Shown piece after piece: positions 53,194-60,257 of a stretch of 60,442 nt of DNA; the stretch's first letter is position 1; each line of letters begins with the position of its first letter. Source of the DNA: DASPJQ01 sp035299065 (GTDB lineage: Bacteria > Bacteroidota > Bacteroidia > Flavobacteriales_D > UBA2798); contig DATGXI010000064.1 of assembly GCA_035299065.1 (NCBI GenBank), positions 1 through 60,442 on the forward strand, read 5' to 3'. Both the position numbers and the translations under genes were made by a program. The notes under the pieces are model-generated. The model had not been told where the DNA came from. It saw only the letters and a program-made list of their open reading frames with translations, and ran no database searches.

Positions 53194-56034
53194 TTAGCCC
53201 TTGTTTTTAAAACCTGAAATGGCTTTTTGAATGTATTTTTGTGACGGTAACAGGGCTTGCTGAATGCGTTGGGCGTACTTAATGCTGTCAATAATCTCTT
53301 TTTGTTTCTCTTCAACCATTAGTTTTTGCTCTTCAATATACGCTTTTTGTTTGCGGGTTGATTTCAGGGAGCGGAATACGATGACGGTAATTACACCAAT
53401 TACAATGGCAATAAAGGCAACAAGCAAAAGCAGTAGAAATTGTTTTTTACGTGCAGTAGCTGCAACAGCTGCCTTGCGTTCATTTTTAGCGCGAATGGAC
53501 GCTTCCTTTTTTTCAAAAGCATAATTGAGCCCCTGGCGTGTTATTTCATTTTGCTTGTCCTGGTTAAAAACCGAATCTTTATACTGTGCATGCAATTTAA
53601 AATACGCCAGTGATTTTTCATAATTGCCTATGCGGTTATGAATGTTTCCATATACCTGGTAGGCATCCATAAGAAAAAAAACATTGTTCATTTTTTTTGA
53701 AAGCACCAGGCATTGGTCAAGGTAATCAAACGCTTTGGTAAAATTGCCTAAATTGGCGTGTATTGAACCCATGTTGCGCAGGTAAATGGCCATGTAATGA
53801 AAATCACTGCGCTCCTGCGCCAGTTGCAGGGCATTGCCGTAGTATGTTAAAGCATCTTTAAAAAACACCTCAAAGGCCAGTTTTTTGTTTCCCGCTTTCA
53901 AGGCGGAATCACCTTGCTCCTCGTATATGGTGCCAATGTTGTTGTAGGTTGATGCAAGGCCGTTTTTATCGTTGTTTTTGATGTCAATGGCTACCGACTC
54001 AAAAAAGTATTTAAGGGCAAGGGCATTGCGGTGCATGGCTGAGTATACATTGCCTATATTGGATAATTGTGCTGAAACAAGAAATGTTTTGCCCGATTTT
54101 TTGGCCAGCGGAAGTGATTTGCCATACCATTCAAGCGCCTTTGCATAATTTTGCTGCTCGTAATAAAATATACCCAAATTGCCGTACGAGGCAGCGCGTG
54201 ATGCAGCGCTCCCGTATTTTTCCTCAATTTTAATGCTGGCAAATAAATAATTAAACGCTTTTGGGTATTGCCCGCGCGCACGGTACCAGCTTGCCAGCGC
54301 TTCATACGTACTGGCGGTGTTTACCATGTCTTTTATTTGCTTAAAACCACTGAGCGCTTTTTTGTAAAAATAAATGGACTGCTCATCGTTTGCAGCATCA
54401 TCATGCAAATAACCCTGGTACAGGTAACTCATGTACATGCCTTTTTTATACCCTAATTTTTTGGCCATTTGAAAAGCGGCAAGGGTGTATGTTTTGGCTA
54501 CAGGTGGATTTTCAAATTCATAAAAAAGGCATAACCTGTTTAGGGCTGTGACTGAATTTTTGGAAGGTTTTGCGTTGAGTATTTTTAATGAATCAAGCGG
54601 GTTGGTGCCAGCCGCGGTAAGGTTTAATGATATACTGATCAATACCAATACCAGCAGGGTTGTTTTGTTTGACAGGCGTTCAATGTTTTTTGCAATGTAT
54701 TTTTGGTGTGGCAATAAAGCGGTTTGAATGCGTTTGGCGTATTGAATGCTGTCAATGATTTCTTTTTGTTTTTCATCAACCAGGTGTTTTTGTTCCTGTA
54801 TAATTGTTTTTTGTTTGCGTGCGGTACGCAAGGCCCTGTAAACTATAAAAGCAACTATAATTATGCCCAGGGCAATGGCGGCAACCAATAACAGAAAAAC
54901 AAATTGCCGCTGTTTGTCGGCAGCTTCAACAGCTTCTTTTTTTAGCTGGTTGGCCTTAATTTTATTTTCTTTTTTTTCAAATTCATAATTCATTTGGCTG
55001 CGTGTAAGCTCATCGTTTTTTTCAAGGTTGAACAATGAGTCACGCAGGTTCAGGTGCAGGGTATAATGGTATACGGCATTTTGAAAATTACCGGTTAGGC
55101 GCATTAATTCACTATAAGCATATTCAAACGATGTTTTTTCTTTGAGCAGGCCAAGGCTGTCACACAAGGCCAGGGCTTCGGTTAATCCTGCCTGGGCTTT
55201 TTTGTAGTTTTTAAGGTGAATGTAGGCTGCGCTTAGGTTGCCATGGTGACGCACTATGTTTGCTGTATTGCCCAATTGGCGTTCAATGGCCAGTGCCTGC
55301 TCATAATAGGCAATGGCTTTTTGAAAATAGTTTTTTTGTTTTACCGGGTTGTTTTTTGCCGAGTCGGCCAGCACGTAATACACAATGCCAACATTGCCCA
55401 GTTGGTTGGCTATACGTGTTTGGTTGTTCAATCCGTTTTCGGCTTCAAGGGCTTTCAGGTAATAGGCCAGCGAACTGTCCAGCTTACCTTCCTGGTAGTA
55501 TAAAACGCCAATGTTACCCAGGTTTTTTGCAATGGCAGGTTTGTTGTCAATTTGCAGGGCTATGTCAAGGGCCTGGTGCATGTACAGTTTTGCTTTGGCT
55601 GTGTTACCGGTATTCCAGTTAATAATTCCAATGTTGCTGAGTGAGCCTGCCTGGCCGGCACGGTCATTTATTTTTTCACGCAGGGCCAGTGCAGCCAGGT
55701 GATGTTTAAGTGCCTCAGGAAAAAGGCCTTTTACCCAATGGTAAACCCCCAGGTTGTTGTGTGAGGTGGCTACGTGAAAAGTGTCCTTTAATTTTTTTGA
55801 AAGTTGCAGGGCTTGTTTACCAAGCACAATGGCGGTATCAGGGTTGCGGTACATAAGTTCCCACCCAAGTTTGTTGAGCATGGAAACTTTTGCCGTATCA
55901 TTTTTACCTGATTTAATAAGCGGTTTGAGTGAATTGGCAAGGGGAGTTTGGGCATTGCCAGTGGCGGCAAATAAAAAAAGCGCTACAACTATTAACCGGT
56001 TTTTAGCTATATAAATCACCTTGTGATAATACAA
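53194..56034 (-). CDS. Double TPR-TM-coil sensor protein lacking its SpoIIE domain
   Basis: 946 aa made of two homologous halves joined head to tail. Half 1: signal peptide (LFLFAATGNAQ), TPRs (about 50-345), membrane helix (377-399) and coil ending KQKEIIDSIQYAKRIQTALL (422-441). After a short junction (446-456), half 2 begins with its own hydrophobic segment (458-475), TPRs, helix (about 865-888) and coil KQKEIIDSIKYAQRIQQALL, stopping at residue 946. In the usual architecture a SpoIIE domain follows that coil. No ATG precedes the signal peptide; TTG or GTG at 56019 must start it. The phosphatase is a separate gene 249 bp downstream. The 53.0-53.2 kb gap has no other gene. Confidence 0.85.
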   Translation of the reverse strand: MYYHKVIYIAKNRLIVVALFLFAATGNAQTPLANSLKPLIKSGKNDTAKVSMLNKLGWELMYRNPDTAIVLGKQALQLSKKLKDTFHVATSHNNLGVYHWVKGLFPEALKHHLAALALREKINDRAGQAGSLSNIGIINWNTGNTAKAKLYMHQALDIALQIDNKPAIAKNLGNIGVLYYQEGKLDSSLAYYLKALEAENGLNNQTRIANQLGNVGIVYYVLADSAKNNPVKQKNYFQKAIAYYEQALAIERQLGNTANIVRHHGNLSAAYIHLKNYKKAQAGLTEALALCDSLGLLKEKTSFEYAYSELMRLTGNFQNAVYHYTLHLNLRDSLFNLEKNDELTRSQMNYEFEKKENKIKANQLKKEAVEAADKQRQFVFLLLVAAIALGIIIVAFIVYRALRTARKQKTIIQEQKHLVDEKQKEIIDSIQYAKRIQTALLPHQKYIAKNIERLSNKTTLLVLVLISISLNLTAAGTNPLDSLKILNAKPSKNSVTALNRLCLFYEFENPPVAKTYTLAAFQMAKKLGYKKGMYMSYLYQGYLHDDAANDEQSIYFYKKALSGFKQIKDMVNTASTYEALASWYRARGQYPKAFNYLFASIKIEEKYGSAASRAASYGNLGIFYYEQQNYAKALEWYGKSLPLAKKSGKTFLVSAQLSNIGNVYSAMHRNALALKYFFESVAIDIKNNDKNGLASTYNNIGTIYEEQGDSALKAGNKKLAFEVFFKDALTYYGNALQLAQERSDFHYMAIYLRNMGSIHANLGNFTKAFDYLDQCLVLSKKMNNVFFLMDAYQVYGNIHNRIGNYEKSLAYFKLHAQYKDSVFNQDKQNEITRQGLNYAFEKKEASIRAKNERKAAVAATARKKQFLLLLLVAFIAIVIGVITVIVFRSLKSTRKQKAYIEEQKLMVEEKQKEIIDSIKYAQRIQQALLPSQKYIQKAISGFKNKG

Positions 56035-56220
56035 AATTTAGCAATGCTGCCGATGTATGTGTGTAATTATAGTAAGTAGCTGCAGCAGGGGTAAGCAATG
56101 GAGGTGCAGTGCTATTTAACAGGCTTTTTTTGAACGTTTTTAAAGGATTGTGCACGTGCATAAGCCTGCACGTTTACGTTGTAGCAACAATGGTTTGCGT
56201 GTTTTTTGCAGTAAAATTGT

Positions 56221-56343
56221 GCAAGGGATGGAGCCGGTACCCCGCACCCTGAAGTATAAAAAGCGCCTTGTTTTTTTGGATCATACCGGATGTATGGTGG
56301 CTTTTTATATTTCAGGGGAGGAGTAAAGGCGAGAGCCCGGTGC
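56221..56343 (+). ncRNA. Candidate structured RNA element, copy B
   Basis: 123 nt; its conserved blocks differ from copy A by two bases each, while the stems differ in sequence but keep pairing: GCA/TGC and GGG/CCC at the base, and an 18-bp stem CCCTGAAGTATAAAAAGC with GCTTTTTATATTTCAGGG (one G-T). A small hairpin caps it. Compensating changes against copy A support RNA function. The 402-bp gap also holds ACGTGCA/TGCACGT (56154-56173), otherwise nothing I can support. Confidence 0.55.
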
Positions 56344-56436
56344 CGAGGCTATTCATAATTCAATATGCATAGTTGAATGGTTGAAAGCCGAGGCATGCAC
56401 CCAACCAATGAGCCAAAATGCTAATTTGACAATTTG

Positions 56437-57213
56437 CTAACTATCTTTTCCTCTTTTAATTTCTTTGAGTTCCACTTGCATTTGCCTTAGCATATTCATG
56501 ATACTGCCCATGTTCAAATCGTCTTCCTGGTAAGTGCCGGTATTAATGCTGCAAACGTATTCCCAAATTTCAAGTACATCAAAAATGGGTACGTGGTAAG
56601 GGTCATAGTTTTTATTGTCGCTTGAAAGCATTAAGGCTTTGCTTTGTTTAATGTGGTTGTATACGCGTTTGTAAACGATACCGTCATTGCGTGTAAGTAA
56701 AACATAGGTGTTACCGTCTTTCACCTGGCGTATGTCCTCCAAAAATTTACCAATTACAAAACTACCGTTGCTTAATGGCGGCATTGAGTCACCTTTAATG
56801 GGAAAAGCGCGGTGTTTGCCTGTGGGTAAAAAGGGCAATTTCATGAGTTGTAAATTTTCAATAAACTCAGGGTCGGCATAGCCATTTAAATACCCGGCAC
56901 TTGCTTTTACGCTTACCACTTCAATGGTGTCCTCATTGTCCTGGTCAATCATTATAGGAAACAAAACCCGGTGCCTGCCAATGTCAATAAATGACTTGTC
57001 ACCCGCCTTGCATAAATCATAACGTACAAGCGCGTCAATAGGCAGCCTGAAGAATGATGACAGTTGTATGAGTACATCAATGGGTGGGTCTGACCGGCCC
57101 TCTTCATATGATCCCAAACGTGATTTTTTAATGCCAAGGTGGTCGGCCATTTGTTCCTGTGTAATGCCTTTGACTTTACGCAGGTGTGAAATGTTGTGTG
57201 CTACTTTGCTCAT
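56437..57213 (-). CDS. XRE-family repressor with S24 (LexA-like) self-cleavage domain
   Basis: 258 aa. Helix-turn-helix at about 5-60 (GITQEQMADHLGIKKSRLGS), a linker, and an S24 peptidase domain: putative cleavage site Ala-Gly in ASAGYLNGY, catalytic Ser143 in IKGDSMPPL and Lys182 in IVYKRVYN. C-terminal Lys/Glu coil. It resembles LexA/CI-type repressors that are inactivated on DNA damage. ATG was chosen over a TTG that lies inside the -7 box. Two operator-like palindromes and two promoters sit just upstream, and dinB lies 1.8 kb away in the divergent direction, so an SOS-like role is likely. Confidence 0.92.
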   Translation of the reverse strand: MSKVAHNISHLRKVKGITQEQMADHLGIKKSRLGSYEEGRSDPPIDVLIQLSSFFRLPIDALVRYDLCKAGDKSFIDIGRHRVLFPIMIDQDNEDTIEVVSVKASAGYLNGYADPEFIENLQLMKLPFLPTGKHRAFPIKGDSMPPLSNGSFVIGKFLEDIRQVKDGNTYVLLTRNDGIVYKRVYNHIKQSKALMLSSDNKNYDPYHVPIFDVLEIWEYVCSINTGTYQEDDLNMGSIMNMLRQMQVELKEIKRGKDS

Positions 57214-57219
57214 ATGCAA

Positions 57220-57227
57220 CAAATTTA
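57220..57227 (-). promoter_or_regulatory. -7 box of the S24 repressor gene
   Basis: On the minus strand TAAATTTG is an exact TAnnTTTG, ending six bases before the ATG. The transcript would therefore be leaderless or nearly so. No -33 box was found at the right distance. Confidence 0.5.
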
Positions 57228-57233
57228 CAAAAA

Positions 57234-57248
57234 ACTACAAATTGTAGT
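57234..57248. promoter_or_regulatory. Operator-like palindrome 1 of the S24 repressor
   Basis: ACTACAAATTGTAGT, symmetric apart from the centre. It lies just upstream of the repressor's -7 box and reaches the -33 box of the divergent promoter. Confidence 0.65.
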
Positions 57249-57278
57249 TTGAATGACTACAAATAATAGTTAAATTTG
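57248..57278 (+). promoter_or_regulatory. Divergent rightward promoter
   Basis: TTTG (57248-57251), 19-bp spacer, then TAAATTTG (57271-57278): an essentially perfect Bacteroidota promoter. Operator 2 fills the spacer and operator 1 touches the -33 box, so repression by the S24 protein is predicted. The transcript would run toward the four-helix, 52-aa, ORF6N and dinB genes. Confidence 0.6.
57256..57270. promoter_or_regulatory. Operator-like palindrome 2 of the S24 repressor
   Basis: ACTACAAATAATAGT, a weaker copy of operator 1, start-to-start 22 bp away, that is two helical turns. It lies exactly between the -33 and -7 boxes of the rightward promoter. Confidence 0.6.
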
Positions 57279-57295
57279 TTTTGTTAATATATGAC

Positions 57296-57460
57296 ATGTT
57301 GAAAATGAGTCAATTATTTGAAATAAAAATACATGGGTGTAGCAAAGGATGGGGGTTGACGCCAGTTTTGGTCCAAACAAGTCCTTTGCCGGCATCCGCC
57401 AACGATCAGTTGACAGTAGTTAGTTGTCAGTTGTTCGGGGGGTATGGTGTGAACTTATGA
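57296..57460 (+). CDS. Possible 54-aa ORF after the rightward promoter
   Basis: An open frame MLKMSQLFEIKIHG... starting 17 bp after the -7 box. It is the first ORF of the divergent transcript. Its last third overlaps a heptad array, which argues that it is not a real gene. No family recognised. Confidence 0.2.
   Translation: MLKMSQLFEIKIHGCSKGWGLTPVLVQTSPLPASANDQLTVVSCQLFGGYGVNL
57408..57435 (-). repeat. Heptad repeat array, 4 units, left of the four-helix gene
   Basis: On the plus strand AGTTGAC, AGTAGTT, AGTTGTC, AGTTGTT; on the minus strand it contains GACAACT. The array to the right of the four-helix-bundle gene has GACAACT on the plus strand, so the two are inverted. Confidence 0.7.
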
Positions 57461-57564
57461 ATATGTTAAGTGAGTGTGGCTGGACTCAACCATAAATTAA
57501 GAATAAGCAGTTCATAAAATAAAAAGATAGAAAGTACTTAGATAGAGAGTTAAATATAGAAAAG

Positions 57565-57936
57565 ATGAAATCATTTGAAGAATTAGAATGCTGGAAAGCG
57601 GCACGGGAACTTAGGAAAGAGGTAAGCAAACTTACAAAAACATTTCCGGAAGAAGAAAAATATAAATTGAAAGATCAAATGTTAAGATGTTCAAGGTCCG
57701 TTACAAATAATATAGCGGAGGGATTTGGGAGATTTTATGCAAAAGACAATATTCGCTTTTGTAGAAACAGTAAAGGGTCTTTATATGAATTAACGGATCA
57801 CTTTATTGTAGCGTTTGATGAAAATTATATAACAGAGCAAGAATTAAAAATCAATAGAGAGGCGGTAGAAAACTGCTTAAGAATTTTAAATGGATATATA
57901 AACTACCTAAACAGGCAACAAAGCGGATTGAAATAA
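57565..57936 (+). CDS. Four-helix-bundle protein (23S rRNA intervening-sequence protein family)
   Basis: 123 aa, all helical. The start KSFEELECWKAARELRKEVS and the central MLRCSRSVTNNIAEGFGR are the diagnostic segments of this family, first seen encoded in 23S rRNA intervening sequences and related to the Avd accessory protein of diversity-generating retroelements. Here it is in neither context: no rRNA or reverse transcriptase is nearby. It is flanked by heptad arrays in inverted orientation and sits between the S24 repressor and dinB. Probably an accessory, mobile gene; biochemical role unknown. Confidence 0.9.
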   Translation: MKSFEELECWKAARELRKEVSKLTKTFPEEEKYKLKDQMLRCSRSVTNNIAEGFGRFYAKDNIRFCRNSKGSLYELTDHFIVAFDENYITEQELKINREAVENCLRILNGYINYLNRQQSGLK

Positions 57937-57994
57937 ACTACTATCGGGGTAACGTGGAGGACACACACATATTTTTTACCACACCCACACCACT

Positions 57995-58021
57995 GACAAC
58001 TGGCTCCGACATCTGACAACT
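57995..58021 (+). repeat. Heptad repeat array, 4 units, right of the four-helix gene
   Basis: GACAACT, a 6-nt GGCTCC, GACATCT, GACAACT. It begins 58 bp after the four-helix stop codon, sense to it. A CA-rich stretch precedes it. Confidence 0.7.
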
Positions 58022-58055
58022 AAATTATTAATTATTAACCATAAAAACTACAATT

Positions 58056-58214
58056 ATGAAAGTACAATGTGCAAAGCCTAAAGCCCAAATTATTTTGGTA
58101 AAACCAAGCGCACAAGGCAGCTGGTATAATGAAGATGGAAGTATGAGTAATCTTCAACCCGTTAGGAGCAGGCTAAAAAAAGGGTATAATCAAATAGCGT
58201 TACCGTTGTTTTAA
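58056..58214 (+). CDS. Small ORF, 52 aa, between four-helix and ORF6N genes
   Basis: MKVQCAKPKAQIILVKPSAQ at the start, then a tail YNQIALPLF. It is basic, soluble and compact, with a clean ATG and stop and no overlap with other features. An ACTACAA half-site, like those in the repressor operators, touches its start. Codon use resembles a real gene by eye, and its position near dinB suggests a small SOS-linked protein. I do not recognise a family. Confidence 0.45.
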   Translation: MKVQCAKPKAQIILVKPSAQGSWYNEDGSMSNLQPVRSRLKKGYNQIALPLF

Positions 58215-58244
58215 GTCTAAAAAATGCGTAGTGTAAACTTACAA

Positions 58245-58279
58245 AATTGAACTGGTCGCAAAATGCGACCAGTTCAATT
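58245..58279. promoter_or_regulatory. 16-bp-stem palindrome upstream of the ORF6N gene
   Basis: AATTGAACTGGTCGCA and its exact reverse complement around an AAA centre. As DNA it is a 35-bp palindrome; as RNA a very stable hairpin with a 3-nt loop. It lies 52 bp before the ATG with no T-run, so it is not a terminator. It could be the binding site of the ORF6N protein or a translation-control hairpin. Confidence 0.75.
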
Positions 58280-58331
58280 AACTAAGTTAAGTCATGAATA
58301 TATCACACCCACCCACACACACACACATAAT

Positions 58332-58868
58332 ATGAATGCACAAAATCAAGAAACAATTCCCGATGAGATTGTAATGAATAAAATTTTTTTAATCAGGGGA
58401 CAAAAAGTAATGTTGGATAAAGACCTTGCTGACCTATATAATGTAACCACAGGAAACCTGAATAAAGCAGTAAACAGAAACATCAAAAGGTTTCCGCCAG
58501 ACTTTATGTTTCAGCTTAATAATCAAGAGCTTAAAAACTTGATATTCCAAAATGGAATATCAAGATGGGGAGGTAATAGAAAACTTCCTTATGTATTTAC
58601 AGAACAAGGTGTAGCCATGTTATCAGGCGTGTTAAGTAGTGATAGGGCCATACAGGTAAACATACAAATCATGCGTGTATTTACCCGAATCAGGCAAATG
58701 TTGATTGATCATACAGAGTTGCGCCTGGAAATAGAAAAAATAAAATCAAAAGTTGACAATCAAAGTAAAAATATTGAATTGGTTTTTCAATACTTAGATG
58801 AATTGATTGAGAAGCGAGAGAAAAAAGAGCCGAGAAAAAAAGTCGGTTTTATCATACCTGAAAATTAA
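58332..58868 (+). CDS. ORF6N domain DNA-binding protein
   Basis: 178 aa. The N-terminal ORF6N domain spans about 10-95: IFLIRGQKVMLDKDLADLYN, KAVNRNIKRFPPDFMFQLNN, and YVFTEQGVAMLSGVLSSDRA. A coiled helical C-terminus (about 105-165) and basic tail follow. ORF6N is a phage-antirepressor-related DNA-binding domain common in Bacteroidota accessory regions. The inner ATG was chosen because the longer frame translates a palindrome and a CA-repeat tract (THTHTH). Function is probably regulatory, possibly of its own gene through the upstream palindrome. It is also a likely mobile insertion. Confidence 0.88.
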   Translation: MNAQNQETIPDEIVMNKIFLIRGQKVMLDKDLADLYNVTTGNLNKAVNRNIKRFPPDFMFQLNNQELKNLIFQNGISRWGGNRKLPYVFTEQGVAMLSGVLSSDRAIQVNIQIMRVFTRIRQMLIDHTELRLEIEKIKSKVDNQSKNIELVFQYLDELIEKREKKEPRKKVGFIIPEN

Positions 58869-58956
58869 CTTAAATAAAAATAAGGTTTCGAAACACACCC
58901 TCACACACACTTAATTTAATTCAAAACTTAAATTAATCTCCTTCATGCTCACTCCC

Positions 58957-58983
58957 ACTAGAGACCAGTGACTAGCGACTATG
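58957..58983 (+). repeat. Heptad repeat array, 4 units, running into the dinB start codon
   Basis: ACTAGAG, ACCAGTG, ACTAGCG, then ACTATG, whose last three bases are the ATG of dinB. The 5' region of dinB is thus made of repeat and has no Shine-Dalgarno match. A CA-rich tract (ACACACCCTCACACACAC) lies 60 bp upstream. Confidence 0.8.
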
Positions 58984-60246
58984 TTATTTACCGGAGATAC
59001 ACTTTCACACGTTGACTTAGATTCTTTCTTTGTTGCGGTTGAACGACAAAACAATCCAAAACTTAACGGAAAACCTGTGCTTGTTGGCGGGTCAAGTGAC
59101 CGTGGAGTAGTGGCGGCATGCAGTTATGAGGCGCGTGAATTTGGAATCCACTCAGCCATGCCTATGCGCACCGCAAAAATGTTGTGTCCCGAGGCTATTA
59201 TTGTGCGTGGTGATCATGAGCAATACAGCAAATATTCTGATGTTGTTACCAATATTATTGCCGAAGCAGTTCCGGTTTATGAAAAAACATCTATTGATGA
59301 ATTTTACATGGACCTTACCGGGCTTGACCGTTTTTTTGGTTGTTATAAAATGATTAGTGAATTGCGGCAACGCATCATGAAAGAAACAAACCTGCCCATA
59401 TCAATGGCCATGGCTAGTAATAAAACCGTAGCAAAGGTAGGTACGGGTGAGGCTAAACCAAACGGGCAAATGCAAATTCCACATGGCACTGAGAAACCTT
59501 TTTTAGCTCCGCTTTCCATTCGTAAAATTCCCGGGGTAGGTGATAAGACCTATTTCATGCTGCGTAATATGGGTGTTGAACAAATAAAAACGCTGCAGGA
59601 AATGCCGGTTGAATTGTTGCACCGCGTTTTGGGTGAAAACGGACTTTCCATCTGGAAAAAAGCACAAGGCATTGATAATAGTCCGCTGGTACCCTATAGC
59701 GAACGTAAGTCTATTTCAAGTGAACAAACATTTGAAAAGGACACCATTGATGTTAAGGGATTAAAAGCCATAATGATTGGGATGACCGAAAAATTAGCCT
59801 ACCAATTGCGTAATGAGCAAAAACTTACAGGTTGTGTAACAGTTAAAATACGGTATTCTGATTTCAATACATATACCCACCAGTTGCGTGTGCCTTATAC
59901 CTCACTTGATCATATACTTATTGAAAAGGTAAAGGAGTTGTTTGATAAGCTATATGAAAAACGCATGCTGGTACGCCTCATAGGTGTAAAATTCAGTCAT
60001 CTTATACAAGGTACACACCAGTTTAGTTTGTTTGAAGACTCGTTAAAGCAAGTACAACTTTATCACGCACTTGATAAAATGAAAAAACGGTTTGGTGAAG
60101 ATGCGGTATTTAGAGCCGTATCAATGGATGTTGATCTCAGAGAATTTAATCCGTTTAACGGCATCAGGCATGACAGCAAGGCAAAAGATAAGTTGGTGAG
60201 GCCAGGAGAAAAATCATCCATAATGAAACCAGCGGATTTTGAGTAA
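58981..60246 (+). CDS. dinB: DNA polymerase IV (Y-family, DinB/ImuB-like)
   Basis: 421 aa translesion polymerase. The palm motifs are intact: HVDLDSFFVAVE with the catalytic Asp near the N-terminus, and KTSIDEFYMDL with the Asp-Glu pair; the helix-hairpin-helix IRKIPGVGDKTYFMLR and the little finger follow. A QFSLF near the C-terminus resembles a beta-clamp binding motif, so it can join the replisome. With acidic catalytic residues present it is an active polymerase rather than an inactive ImuB. The S24 repressor 1.8 kb away is its likely regulator. A heptad array supplies its start codon context and another begins just after its stop. Confidence 0.95.
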   Translation: MLFTGDTLSHVDLDSFFVAVERQNNPKLNGKPVLVGGSSDRGVVAACSYEAREFGIHSAMPMRTAKMLCPEAIIVRGDHEQYSKYSDVVTNIIAEAVPVYEKTSIDEFYMDLTGLDRFFGCYKMISELRQRIMKETNLPISMAMASNKTVAKVGTGEAKPNGQMQIPHGTEKPFLAPLSIRKIPGVGDKTYFMLRNMGVEQIKTLQEMPVELLHRVLGENGLSIWKKAQGIDNSPLVPYSERKSISSEQTFEKDTIDVKGLKAIMIGMTEKLAYQLRNEQKLTGCVTVKIRYSDFNTYTHQLRVPYTSLDHILIEKVKELFDKLYEKRMLVRLIGVKFSHLIQGTHQFSLFEDSLKQVQLYHALDKMKKRFGEDAVFRAVSMDVDLREFNPFNGIRHDSKAKDKLVRPGEKSSIMKPADFE

Positions 60247-60257
60247 TAGACTTAATA

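Noticed and set aside
57565..57936. Four-helix-bundle gene as sign of a 23S rRNA intervening sequence or a diversity-generating retroelement
   Set aside because: No rRNA sequence and no reverse transcriptase or template/variable repeat is present around it.
58263..58331. Longer N-terminus for the ORF6N protein
   Set aside because: These 23 codons translate half of the palindrome and a CA-repeat tract (THTHTH); the inner ATG begins just before the conserved domain.
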